The position numbers and the translations under genes were made by a program. DNA of 64,000 nt from Ceriagrion tenellum (lineage: Eukaryota; Arthropoda; Insecta; Odonata; Coenagrionidae): contig OY720633.1 in the NCBI GenBank assembly GCA_963169105.1, positions 34,674,795-34,738,794 of the forward strand, read 5' to 3'. Every line of letters begins with the position of its first letter. The first letter of the stretch is position 1. The notes under the pieces are model-generated. The model was not told the origin of the DNA. It saw only the letters and a list, made by a program, of their open reading frames with translations, and made no database searches. Below, in pieces: positions 25,401 to 33,080 of the stretch.

Positions 25401-27692
25401 AGTCTCAATCACTGGGTACCCAGTGATTACCCCAGTGACCAAATCTTTATGGATTAAATCCTAAATAATCATCAAATTAATGATTTCAATTTATAGTTAT
25501 GACTGGGGACTTAACAAATATGCTGTTTAAAGTCCTAGAGCTGTTATAGCACAGTATTTCATGATAATCTGGCCAGCTTTTTCAAGTCAATATACCCAGT
25601 GATTTTTGGATTCCTACCCAGTGACATTAGGTTTACTCCTCTCACTGGGTTTATCACTAGGTTCCCAGTGAATTTTCCAGTGATGAATATGTAATTGATA
25701 TATGTATTTATTTACAAATTTCAAGCTAATACTTTTAATCAAAAGTAAAATAGTTAAGCACTTCAAATCAAACATTTAATATATTTTTTTAAAATTAGTT
25801 GACAATGACCTTCCAGTGACATATCTAGTGATTTGGTTTGAAAATCCAAAATCACTGGCTAAGTCACTGTCTAAGTCACAGGCTGTCACTGCCTGGGTCA
25901 CCGGATATTTAAGCCAGGGTTTGACTAGCTACACCAATAATATTACTTGCGATAAACATCTTTGACATCTTTATTCGTAACACTTCTTCTTACCTTAATA
26001 TTAAATATGTTCTTGCATTGAAAAGATTTTATATCATTTCTTTCTGTACTACTCAAAATTATATTAAAAATTTAAAAAAAGGAAGGTGTAGGCAAGTTTT
26101 TTCCTGCTCTACTTGATCTGTTTGGTGGAAAGTATTATAGATGCATGATGTCTATTTAAAGGATCTTTATCGGCCTATTCTTTATGTCAGTCTATATTTT
26201 GACATTCTTTCTTTCATCTAATTGGTCATGTAGGCCATTGTATCTTATGCAGCCAGTAGATTTAGTAGACCGGTAGGATTCCGCAAAAACTCAGGTTTTC
26301 ATTTGCGCTGAGAGATGGCTTGTTTTTTAAATTTAATGCGATGTCATTTTATGTCAATCATGAAAATGTATTTATGCTAGTTTTATTGCCAGATAGTGAT
26401 ATCAATGAACCATACATTATTATTTCCCCATCAAGTATTCACTTAATAATCATGTTAACTGCAGTGCCTTATTCCTTGTGGCATACAACTACATAAAAAA
26501 TCTTTTCTTTGGTGGTGTCCCTTCTTGCTCATGTATAAAGATCCTCATTCCACCATTAATGTGTTCGATTTTATGTTAGCAACTAATACCTTACTCCTCA
26601 GGTTCTTGGAGTTAAAACTTTTTCTCTCCTTTTATTTCCCTTCCCAAGCTGTTCTATTTCCTGTTATTGTGTAATTCCAACCTAAGTGAGTGCATTGAAC
26701 ATTACTGTTTGAAATGTTGGATATTACTGTTTGAAATGTTCATCCATAATTTTAGATTGCAATGTTAAAAAAGGATTTGGGCATGATAACTTAAAATTTT
26801 GATAGAGCTCTTGTGCATTGCCTGAGAAAAAATGTTCGCTTCCATGATGTATTATTAGGCTGTTGTATCAATCATGCTGTAATTTGATACTGGTAGGAAA
26901 ATCACTTCTTCTGGTATCATGTACTCAAATATGCTTTTATCTGGTTTTGAATCTGTTGAGACAGTGGTGTGCCAGTCAAGAACTCAGCATGTACAAAATC
27001 TGCTCATTTTATTGAGCAGTTGTGACTTTACGTTTTCCGTTCCATCTCAATAGGGGGGTATCACATGCATTCAAAAATTATTGTGAATTAAAATGTTCTA
27101 AATTTCCTCTTTATCTTGTATTCAAGTGTTCTTTAAAAATTATGCTTCGTTATTATCCTATATTAAAAGTGGCTTTCATTTATTTTGTGCTTTCTCATGG
27201 ATATTGGATGAAAACAGTAAGTATGAAATAAAAAGTCTTTCTTTTCTCACACCATCTCCAACTGATATTGTGATGGACTCTCCAAGCCCTTTGTACCCAC
27301 CTGGACTAAATAACAATTTAGAAAATCAGTCAAATGTGCCAAAGGGAATTATGAGAGTTAATAGTGAGGTGAAGAACAGGGGATCTTCAGTTGTCATTCT
27401 AACAGGTTACCCAGGTGCTGCTGTGAAGGTGTACTCAAAAGGGAAAGAAGGCATCAATGAAAAGAGAATTTCTGACAATTCAGTGACAGAGGTGAGCTCC
27501 AAAGTTCCTTCCCCAAATAATGAGGGAGAGCCAAATCGGGAACAAGGCAAAATTATGCACAATGAGGTTAATGGTGATGCACATGTTGAGGAGAGTGAAG
27601 CCCCAAAAGCTGAAGAACCTGTGGCTCGTGTTCAAATTGAGATTACCAAAGATGGCATTAGAGTTATCAGTGACAAAGAAACTACAGTTTGA
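4333..27692 (+). CDS. Nmnat: Nicotinamide/nicotinate mononucleotide adenylyltransferase (NMNAT), spliced gene
   Basis: NMNAT joins NMN or NaMN to the AMP of ATP, giving NAD or NaAD; fly Nmnat is also known as a neuronal maintenance factor. Coding exons are 4333-4408, 4545-4633, 7336-7470, 11712-11909, 12047-12148 and 21262-21425, then either read-through to TGA at 21427-21429 (255 aa) or splicing to 27218-27692 (412 aa). Phases fit at every junction. Family marks: the nucleotide-binding loop CGSFNPPTNMHLRMF (residues 11-25), LLCGADLLESFAVPGLW (146-162), and the second signature SSTKVRR (215-221). A basic KRQR (118-121) lies in the variable insert, where nuclear NMNAT1 carries its nuclear signal. 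The core length matches the family (about 250-300 aa). All exons are uninterrupted although the introns (up to 9.1 kb) are full of transposons. The start follows a splice acceptor at 4325; upstream UTR exons are unknown. Confidence 0.93.
4545..4633 (+). CDS. Nmnat: NMNAT coding exon 2 (GC donor)
   Basis: Encodes residues 26-55 (EIARDHF at the start, GGILSPVHDSYGKK at the end). The acceptor is TTTACAG. The donor is AAG|GCAAGT, a GC-type site with otherwise ideal consensus; no GT nearby keeps the frame and the family sequence. Confidence 0.92.
6529..6895. mobile_element. MITE with TTAA target duplication (piggyBac-type)
   Basis: A 367-bp unit is flanked by TTAA at 6529-6532 and 6892-6895. Its ends are long inverted repeats of about 80 bp, roughly 80% identical, starting CCCTTTGAGTG; both arms contain the block CATGGTTGTCTTTA. 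It has no coding capacity. The TTAA duplication is the hallmark of piggyBac-superfamily transposition, so a piggyBac-like source is inferred. It sits in NMNAT intron 2. Confidence 0.8.
7336..7470 (+). CDS. Nmnat: NMNAT coding exon 3
   Basis: Encodes residues 56-100, from GLVCSNHRCAML to VLEHHQ, with the conserved HISEWE/W segment. The acceptor is TCTGCAG and the donor CCAG|GTAATT; both ends are phase 0. Confidence 0.93.
9440..10200 (+). pseudogene. Non-LTR retrotransposon reverse-transcriptase fossil
   Basis: Plus-strand pieces in several frames recall a LINE reverse transcriptase. A KAVGLDNIPSELLK box lies near 9735-9775. Remnants of the loop leading to the fingers follow, then IEWNQDV (about 10090) and a palm-A relic ending in VNWEK (about 10150). 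The expected FVDLEKAFD motif has decayed and contains a stop. Stops are frequent, so the copy is inactive. The IEWNQDV type belongs to endonuclease/RT LINEs common in arthropods; I do not assign a clade. It lies in NMNAT intron 3. Confidence 0.6.
10742..10941. mobile_element. ~200-bp MITE, copy A
   Basis: A 200-bp unit with inverted ends: left ACATGTTTACATGATGCAT, right ATCTTGTAAACATGGT. It matches the ends and length of the unit at 14261-14462, so the two are read as copies of one family. Target duplication is unclear. No ORF. Confidence 0.5.
11712..11909 (+). CDS. Nmnat: NMNAT coding exon 4
   Basis: Encodes residues 101-166: a variable hydrophilic insert with the basic cluster KRQR, then the conserved block VKLLCGADLLESF and LWKGED. 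The acceptor is GATTGCAG and the donor GAT|GTGAGT. Confidence 0.93.
12047..12148 (+). CDS. Nmnat: NMNAT coding exon 5
   Basis: Encodes residues 167-200, including NNFGLVVVTRDGSNP and KFIYESDILYKCQ, both close to the family. The acceptor is CTTTTACAG and the donor CCAG|GTAATT. Confidence 0.93.
12422..12455. other. Strong short hairpin
   Basis: CCTCAAACCCC and GGGGTTTGAGG form an 11-bp perfect stem around an 11-12-base loop. It lies in NMNAT intron 5, with no assigned role. Confidence 0.5.
14261..14462. mobile_element. ~200-bp MITE, copy B
   Basis: A 202-bp unit whose ends are perfect 13-bp inverted repeats, AGGCCTGTTTACA and TGTAAACAGGCCT. Next to the left end is CAATGCATGTAC, shared in form with copy A at 10742. 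It is nested inside the Tigger fossil, so it is younger than that element. No ORF. Confidence 0.65.
14590..14980 (-). pseudogene. Tigger/pogo transposase, DNA-binding region (broken)
   Basis: One minus-strand frame gives LDVAKKLESIQKCEKTNKTE, ISRKYGLTSFTLLTIVKNKE and KIKTAF, a psq-type helix-turn-helix. It is followed by FEWF, GVPSSGPKIQTKAEEFG and FNATDGWLKLFKGRRGI, the CENP-B type second HTH. The order and spacing match pogo/Tigger transposases. At least three in-frame stops break it, and the DDE domain expected downstream is not recognisable. Confidence 0.75.
15614..15660. repeat. Penelope-like element inverted repeat, left arm
   Basis: 47 bp; its reverse complement matches 20451-20497 at 44 of 47 positions (shared core AAGTTTACTCTATT). 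Confidence 0.85.
15675..15700 (-). other. Hammerhead-like hairpin motif at Penelope-like element end
   Basis: The minus strand reads CTGATGA, then the hairpin TGACG-TTAAT-CGTCA, then AAAC. Penelope-like elements are known to carry small hammerhead ribozymes in their terminal repeats, and CTGATGA is that ribozyme's first core box. The GAAA box is AAAA here, so activity is doubtful. Confidence 0.35.
15735..15905. other. G-rich tract (C-rich on the element's coding strand)
   Basis: Many runs of three or more G on the plus strand (for example GGGTGGGGAGGGG, GGGGGGAGGG), with strong strand asymmetry. It lies in the 3' untranslated part of the Penelope-like element. G-quadruplex potential is inferred from the runs. 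Confidence 0.6.
15984..17694 (-). pseudogene. Penelope-like RT plus GIY-YIG endonuclease, broken
   Basis: From 17694 downward the minus strand reads ERLVNLSEHTFKPEE, then after a frameshift near 17560 DKQLVAREIEKYF, and the family motif KADKGNAMVIL (about 17400). At about 17205 the frame jumps from VLQKLVQMK straight to VSFDVTNLFSSVP. About 100 residues of RT fingers are therefore missing. The rest (15984-17186, 400 codons) is open: EGLAMGSPLSGLLADIYM, the catalytic box YVDDILCVW, and LNFLDLTI. It ends with a GIY-YIG nuclease (GVYRLKC, AAYIGQTGQKFKERLKEH). The spacing between GVY and YIG is a few residues shorter than usual and lacks the second cysteine. Apparent starts near 17186 are not real starts. 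Upstream coding continues at 20331 beyond the LINE. Confidence 0.88.
17704..17724. repeat. (AAT)7 microsatellite at LINE 3' end
   Basis: Seven AAT units followed by AAATTT. It is the LINE's own 3' terminal repeat, read as TTA on the element's strand. Confidence 0.9.
18083..20242 (-). CDS. LINE reverse transcriptase ORF (5' truncated)
   Basis: An uninterrupted 719-codon reading frame that also continues open upstream to the truncation point near 20324. The first methionine is therefore not a true start: TFLILSISF just before it is the tail of the lost endonuclease domain. Palm motifs are clear: PISILCTASKCLEK, FQSGFRKNYST, LFDFSKAFDSVNH, SGVPQGSVLGPLLFSLYI and the catalytic YADDLQIYCH. They are followed by thumb and C-terminal motifs (HLDYCSLVY, FTVAASNLWNNLP). 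No RNase H is seen. The RT resembles the Jockey/CR1/L2 assemblage; I do not assign the clade. The lack of stops shows a recent insertion, but without endonuclease and promoter the copy should be immobile by itself. Confidence 0.88.
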   Translation of the reverse strand: MIPSTLVFRSNKNFDTDSFQRELFETDWKKVLESTNVDLKVERFNLTFLTCLDRYAPKRKIQLNRPLVPWITPELKAQMKERDRLRINSIRTKNNAIYQLFIRQRNLVKRLVIKAKQQYYTNTLSNLMNSNDLWRELRNLGLVKQTNKSSVLGLSLNAMNEYFASIGSPLPNGNDVHTPNIQSIEPLVPFNDSNFYFNHITPDVLMQNVLRNAKSNSVGIDEISVKYLKASSASVIPALLDIFNSSLISSTFPEVWKSSLIRPISKVRTPTSPGDYRPISILCTASKCLEKVVYTQVIDHLTTHHLLDPFQSGFRKNYSTQTALIKVTEDIRYAIDKKMVTILVLFDFSKAFDSVNHALLLQKMRNLKFSSSSHNWFFSYLNGRRQSVKDSKGDISNWVTTSSGVPQGSVLGPLLFSLYIRDLPNCIAHCKYIIYADDLQIYCHCLPNKLGDTINKVNEDVFAITSWAKLNFLVLNSIKTKSIIIGNSKIVSNINFTELPMIMVEEESIPFSNSVKNLGLTLTMNLSWKEHTMRVSNKINAILHQFKIHRNLLPLQLKKKLVTSLILPHLDYCSLVYNDLTEELNIKLQRLLNSCVRFIFNLRRHEHITPYFKRLSWLDLKSRRKYNIACFMFNLLKYGSPQYIMDLFLPSSKYTNVVTRQDPCFLYAPQFRSATFQKSFTVAASNLWNNLPKYVKDSATLTIFKRKLIKHLLVYDPGT
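20331..20450 (-). pseudogene. Penelope-like element, N-terminal coding segment
   Basis: The minus strand is open from a TAA near 20448 to the LINE junction (TEGYPSTTG, then SALFRAET) and continues in frame into ISERLVNLS at 17700. No ATG is evident in this frame, so the start is lost or lies in another frame. Confidence 0.65.
20451..20497. repeat. Penelope-like element inverted repeat, right arm
   Basis: 47-bp partner of 15614-15660, starting ATTAAATTCAATGTGGA. Confidence 0.85.
20555..20600 (-). other. Second TGATGA hairpin relic
   Basis: The minus strand reads CACTGATGATGGTG, a spacer, then AAACGCC; GGTG can pair with CGCC. It lies just outside the 16-bp direct repeat, so the Penelope-like element may have landed in an older relative. 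Confidence 0.35.
21262..21429 (+). CDS. Nmnat: NMNAT coding exon 6, with possible read-through stop
   Basis: Encodes residues 201-254/255: NNISIVTEWISNEVSSTKVRR, ending in LYKSEKDNN. The acceptor is CCCTAACAG. The donor AACAA|GTGAGT at 21425/21426 is good. If unspliced, AAG TGA follows at once, giving a 255-aa protein, and a poly(A) signal lies 63 bases on. Both ends look functional. Confidence 0.93.
   Translation, partial: NNISIVTEWISNEVSSTKVRRAIQRSESVRYLIQDSVIEFIEQHGLYKSEKDNNK
21492..21497 (+). terminator. Poly(A) signal for short NMNAT isoform
   Basis: AATAAA, 63 bases after the TGA at 21427-21429, with T/G-rich sequence downstream (21520-21545). It supports use of the unspliced exon 6 end. 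Confidence 0.5.
21880..22260 (+). repeat. SINE-like tRNA-derived repeat
   Basis: GTGGTTTAGCTAATCTGG resembles a tRNA A box, and TGTTTAAATCC, 30-40 bases on, resembles a degenerate B box. The rest is an unrelated tail. No A-rich end is evident, so the borders are guesses. NMNAT intron 6. Confidence 0.3.
23813..24160. repeat. CAGTGACT-type minisatellite
   Basis: Dozens of CAGTGAC/CAGTGATT words with spacers such as TTTCC. A higher-order repeat restarts at about 23854, 23990 and 24101 (TTTACAGTGATT). Open frames here are by-products of the repeat. Confidence 0.8.
24803..25680. repeat. 405-bp direct tandem repeat, two copies and a part
   Basis: Units start at about 24803, 25208 and 25612 (each CCTA-C-C-AGTG... 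then TTAACTTCCCTTAC or similar, then TATCACTGGGTG). The spacing is 405 and 404 bp, and the third copy is partial. Confidence 0.8.
27218..27692 (+). CDS. Nmnat: NMNAT alternative last exon (C-terminal extension)
   Basis: A 157-codon open stretch that can be joined in phase to the exon 6 donor at 21425. The acceptor is probably GAAAACAG|T at 27217, with a second choice AAAAAG|T at 27235 in the same frame. The tail is hydrophilic, rich in Ser, Glu, Asn and Lys, with VVILTGYPGAAVKVYSKG in the middle, and ends in ARVQIEITKDGIRVIS and the stop TGA. No known domain is seen. Fly Nmnat is known to make isoforms with different C-termini by alternative splicing, so an extension is plausible. An independent small gene is the alternative. 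Confidence 0.6.
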
Positions 27693-29806
27693 TTTTTAAT
27701 ATTTCTTAGTTCATAATAGATGCTGATGTCTGTGGAGTATGTGCCAAAATCACTATTTTTGACTAAAATAACCTGTTGTGCTCAGATAATTTAATGTACA
27801 TTTGTCAAAGTTCACTTACCTAATATTTTTATGGCATAATTATAGTTGTATCAGTCTTAACAAGATGGTGTTGGCTTACATCCCCTTGGGTGTAGAGTTA
27901 ATCCTGCTCTTAAAGTCTCAAATGTTGGTAGTATGATAATTTTATGCACAAACTTCTGATTTTATACTAAAGATTTGTCAGGAACAAAATCTTTAAAAAT
28001 ATCTTTATGATATGAATTTATGTTTTCAACCATGAAGTTCACATCAAGAAACTTAAATTGGTACTAATTTTTATAGCCAACAGTATCCACTTTGCTACAG
28101 CTGTTAAGTCATTTTTTATCGTAGACTTGGTCAACTGTCATTCTCCCTAATTCTAATTTTTCAGGTAAAGTTTTCAAAGGTTTCAGGTACTCGCAGTAGA
28201 TATCACTAGAAATCCTCAATATGTATTACATATTTTTGGGCTGCATTGATTTTGCATTTAATGCGAATTGTTTTGTATTTAGTGATTATAGCTGCAAACC
28301 ATTTGAAAGATCTTCCACTAGATGTATCGTCAATTCTGTATATATCCCAAAAAATTGGTGCTTTTAAAACATGATAAAATTACAGCTCATCACACATCCC
28401 AGAAAATTGCTACTGGAAATGTATATGACGTGCAAGATACCTGTAGTTCTAAGGGAAGTTCTTGTTGAGAATGTAGGTGACCCCTTTTCATAGACTAAAA
28501 TATTTTCAAGTGATAAAACGATGAGGTTGTACACATTAACTTTCTTATTACATGTAAATAGCATAATTCTTGTTGTAGAATACAACTTATTATTTTTAGT
28601 GGTGGACTATTCCCATTTAAAGATTGTGTGATTTGTTGACTAGCATATGAGGGTTACATTTCTTTGCTATTGAAGGATGGGGAGTGATGGGGGTAATTGA
28701 GTTGTTAGTAGTTAAACTGTACTGTAGAGTTAGATTCTTGGAAAAATTATCAATTGTCATCACTGAATGATTTCTTGGGATAATTTCAGCTGGCAGCTGA
28801 ATGGTATAAATAGTTCTTTCATCTTTTGTGAGAAATACAATGCCATTCCATTCATTAATTGTGTATCTATAAGTGATACATGAACAGTAAAAGTATTATT
28901 CTATATATGGTAGACTGAATTGCATGAATTATAAAAAGTATTCTGTTGTTCTTCCACATATTGCTGATTTTTAATGAGTAATGGAAGGGTAGGTACCCAT
29001 TACTGTTACATATAATACTTGGTAGTTTTGATACTGTAATCATAATTAATGTGTGTATAATTGGGTTGTTTGTGAGGATGTAGAATAATTATTTGTGTAT
29101 TCCTTTGATGAAAATTTTAAAATTTTTTGGCTGGTTGCTTATACAACGGAGACTTCAACGAAGCAGTCGCTTGACTAATTAAATACTCAGTATAGACTAG
29201 TATGTTCATGTAATCAAGACAATTTACATTCTTGAGGACATGTTATACCAGATGATATTCATTGCCTTAAGTCGTAGCTAGGCTGTTTTAACTAATGTGA
29301 TAACTTGAGCTGGTTGGTCGGATTACTGTTGGGTAATCCTGGTGAACAAGTAAACCCTGATAAGCTGAAAGGTATTGGCCCATCTCATTGTGGTATAGAA
29401 TACTAGGTAATTAAATTTCAAGAAGCAAGGTGCATGATGTACTTCATAGTGCTTAAGAAAACTTCATTTTTTTGTTCTCTGCCTTACTTGTTGGGTACAT
29501 TAAAATGTAAAGTTTTCATTTGTCTACCTGAAGTTGTATGTGAAATAGTGTTGTAGATGATAACTTTTCTTTGGGGAATCAGTATTTTATCAATTGATAT
29601 TTCCTATTTTAAGGGGTGTTAAATTTGGTCTCAAATTTTTGTGATGCATGGGTGTAGTCATGTTCATCCTAAAACGGTGAAGATTATTGATGCTATTGGG
29701 ATTCAAGTACTTCAATTACTCATTTTTATAAACAATGAGTTTTATTCCTTAAAAAAATCACTGAAGAACAATTATTTTTTTCATCCATGACTTGTAAGTG
29801 AATAAA
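27693..29806 (+). other. Probable 3' UTR of long NMNAT isoform
   Basis: AT-rich, without coding potential. AATAAA at 29801-29806 is a candidate poly(A) signal. The end of transcription is not otherwise visible. Confidence 0.3.
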
Positions 29807-30879
29807 ACTCTGACTGACAGTAGGGGATGGATCCCTTTGGTCTCCCCTCCCCTTTACATGTGCCCTCGATGCAAAAGGATGAAGTTATCAACATGAACAT
29901 TCAAAAAGCAATTGATGGGCATCAAAATAAGGATAAAATTGTGTTGTTACAGGAGAGAGGAAATTCTTTTGAGTCTATAAGATAAACTGGAGCAAAATTC
30001 TTAAAATGTAAGTCATGGCCTGAAAAGGGGTCATAACAGTTGATTTGAGGATAAGGAGAAATTAAATTTCATAGACACAGTTGGCTATGTTGAATATTTT
30101 TTATGAATATGGGCAGTAAATGATCATTGGCAAATTAAGAAGTGCCTAGCTTTTCTGTAAAATACCTGGATATGGATAAAATTAATTCTGTGTATGATTT
30201 GTTAGTAATCAGTTATATGGATAAGAATATTGAATGCGTAATAGGCCATGAGAGAGAGGATGACAGTACACATACATTTGTAATTTTGTGAAGGTACTCC
30301 ACCAAGCATGACTATAAAGATGATAAAGAAGTAAGCCAAGAATACTATGGCAAAAAAATGCAAACCACGAAGAAAGTTTCCTTAAAATTTAAGTTTATTG
30401 GTACACTATCCTTATAGGATAAAAGTTGGCAGAACTTAATGCCCCGGTTGTGTAAAGCGCCCCAAAATTTATTTTAGTTTATGTGCTTGCCAATGATGTC
30501 CCTCCGAGAATCAGAATTATACTTAGAATACTCCATGTAGAGCATTCTCCGTGAAAACCCAAGATGTGTCAATGTCTTTTGCAATGGAATTTTTTTGTGG
30601 CTGGAAACGTTACCATTCTAGTTGAAATACAGAATTTCCTTATCCTCGAAGTCATTTTCCTCCAGTACCTACCTGCGGTAGCCTAAAGTTAAGTTTTTAT
30701 TCAGCAACATGACTGACAACTATAGTCTTTTTTGCCACAAAGCATAGGTGAGTCAGTTGGTAAGGGAAGGAATATTTAGGGAATGGATGAAGGGTAAAGA
30801 GAAATCAGTCATTGGCTTTTGTGTGCCATTAACTAAATATTAAATATAGTTGCCTAAGGGTCTGCATTCAACTTCCCAT

Positions 30880-31080
30880 CCAAGAGATTGCTTACTACAC
30901 TTGAAGAGCTGTCCTCCTTTAATCTAAGGAAGGATCAGACTTACTCTGAATAAATAATGTTAGCCACTGCTGAGATTTGAACTGAAGCCCTCAGGATGGG
31001 AAGCTGACTGAAGAATACTCCAGCTGCTTCCCAATCAGATCCTTGGTAGCCTCTGCTGAGAGAGAATGATAGGACCTTTA
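30880..31080 (-). repeat. SINE-like tRNA-derived repeat
   Basis: The minus strand carries GATTGGGAAGCAGCTGG and, 40 bases later, CAGTTCAAATCTC, a B-box-like sequence. Borders are uncertain. Confidence 0.3.
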
Positions 31081-32892
31081 TTGTCAAAAATCCATAATAT
31101 TTGGAGGCATCCTCATCCTAAAGTTCTTTGATCTTGCTTCATGTTTACTGAAATCATTCATACACTTCTAGGTTTTTTCTTGACTATCTTTGTGTACTGT
31201 AGCTGTTATTATCTAGCTCCATTTGTGAAGATCCATTTACTTTTTACTTAAGTGTGTTGTTTCTTTTTTGAGTGCTGTCTGCTCTTCCTACCATAATTTT
31301 GTCATGTTCAGTTCTTTGAACATGTCATTCACCAAAAATTTTCAATTTCTGCTAGTTGTCTCTCAACATTAGCTGAATATTTTCAAACTTGTAGTAATAT
31401 TGCCCTAGGGTACTCCCTCTAGATGCGTAGTAACCCCATCCACTCCCTCATGTATAACCAAGATGAGCCAACTCAGATACTCTGAAGTAGGAGTCTTCCT
31501 TAGTACTAGCAACTGTGTCACTCAGGTGCATTAATTGGCTGTGTCTAACCTCTCTTGTTTTCTCAGTCATGCTGTTTATATGAAAACTTGGGAGTTGATG
31601 ATGACAAAGTTACAGGTCTTTAGATTTCTCTGACAGGTTTGAGTCTCCTACCTTAAGGGAAGACCCAAATTCATTTTAGTGTCGATTTACTTCTAATTAT
31701 CCTTTATAGATAATAACTTTCACTCTCTTAGCATTTGGGAGTTACAAGCTGTGATCGATTAGTTATTGAAGTATTTTCATCAGTAGAAGTAACAGTAGAT
31801 ATTTACATTTTGAGATTCTCACTATTAACTTGTTAAAAATGGTCTTACTAAGAATTATAAATTGATAATAATTTCATCTCTACTTGTACAAATCACATTT
31901 ATGGTACCTAATTATAAAATTATATATGTAGAAATGTTGGAACTTTATAATAACATTTCTTATGCACAGCTTAACGTCTTCCTGGTATCAATTGCAGCAT
32001 TACTATTATACTCTAGGACAGTGAGGCTGGGTAGGAAGGGTTAATATATTTGGTGCTATGTGCTTAATTACTTCTCAATTATATATCAAAATCTTCATTC
32101 ATGAACTAAGGCTGTTTGTCAATATTTCAGGTAAATATGCATAGCTAAAAATGTTGCAGTCTTAAATAAATGTTTCATGATTTGTATCATACTGACGTGA
32201 CTGTCTTCCTATCATTTGTGCCATTTACTCACTGCCATTGTTAGATACTCCTTATAGGGTTAATGTAAGTGCATGAGACTGATTTCCTTGGCTATAGTAT
32301 GTACTGGAGGTAAAACACCCTAGCACTTGAGCATATTTAACTTTTGTCATGATTAGATAGTGAGGTATGATTTGGTTTGCCTAATTTATATGGGGTTCAT
32401 GGAAATAATGGTTGAGGTCTTCTTTGGATTCTTCACAATAATTGCAAAGTCTTGGTTGAATACGTATTTATCATTAAAAATTACTCGGAAATTTTGGGCT
32501 TAAAAGAACATGAAATGTGCCCTTTATCACTAGTAATATATGAAGACATCATGTTAGCATTTGCTCCTCTGATGGGCTGGATTGCCAATTTGTTGCTTAT
32601 AACTTGTTGCGCAACTATAGATCTATTGCTGACTAATGTTAGGGGTTTCAGTCCAGTCGGAGAGATATTTGTGGGGTTTGACATTGGTCTTTTCATTGTG
32701 ACAGTTTGGTATTTTCATGATTAATATGGGCATTGATGTGTGACGAGGAATTCTCATTATATACTGTGCAAGATGTTCAACCAATGATAATGGTGAAAGT
32801 GCCTTGGGCCAGCCAGACCTGAATCAACTCATTAGAGTTATGACCGCACATACACCTTTGCATATTAAGATAACATAACTCTCTCCAGGAGT

Positions 32893-33080
32893 TTTGGAAT
32901 GAAATTACTATGTACTTTTCCACACGGTGTATTATCCTCACCCAGTTTCAATGCAACATCATTTTCAAGAGGTTACCAACTAATTAGAGGTCTAGTAACC
33001 TCTTGAAAATGACGCTATTGCGTTGAAACCGGTTGAGGATAATCAACCGTGTGGAAAAGTACAAAGTTATTTCATTCCAA
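32893..33080. repeat. Long palindrome with hairpin motif
   Basis: Two arms of about 85 bp (32896-32980 and 32995-33078) are inverted copies, roughly 88% alike, around a 14-base centre. Both include GTACTTTTCCACACGG. Read outward on the plus strand, the right arm contains CTTGAAAATGA, the hairpin ACGC-TATT-GCGT, then GAAACCGG. Confidence 0.8.

Larger units (their letters stand above)
23787..25919. mobile_element. Inverted-repeat element made of CAGTGA minisatellite and a 405-bp tandem repeat
   Basis: A 2,133-bp unit. The left end is CCCTGGCAAAAATATCC and the right end, inverted, is CCCTGGCTTAAATATCC, both running into GTGAC/CAG/CAGTGA (about 34 bp, 5-6 mismatches). Inside are a CAGTGA-rich minisatellite (23813-24160), about 640 bp of single-copy sequence, and a 405-bp direct tandem repeat (24803-25680). 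The stretch at 25800-25900 is again CAGTGA-rich but inverted. No transposase and no clear target duplication are seen. Its superfamily is unknown to me. Confidence 0.65.
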
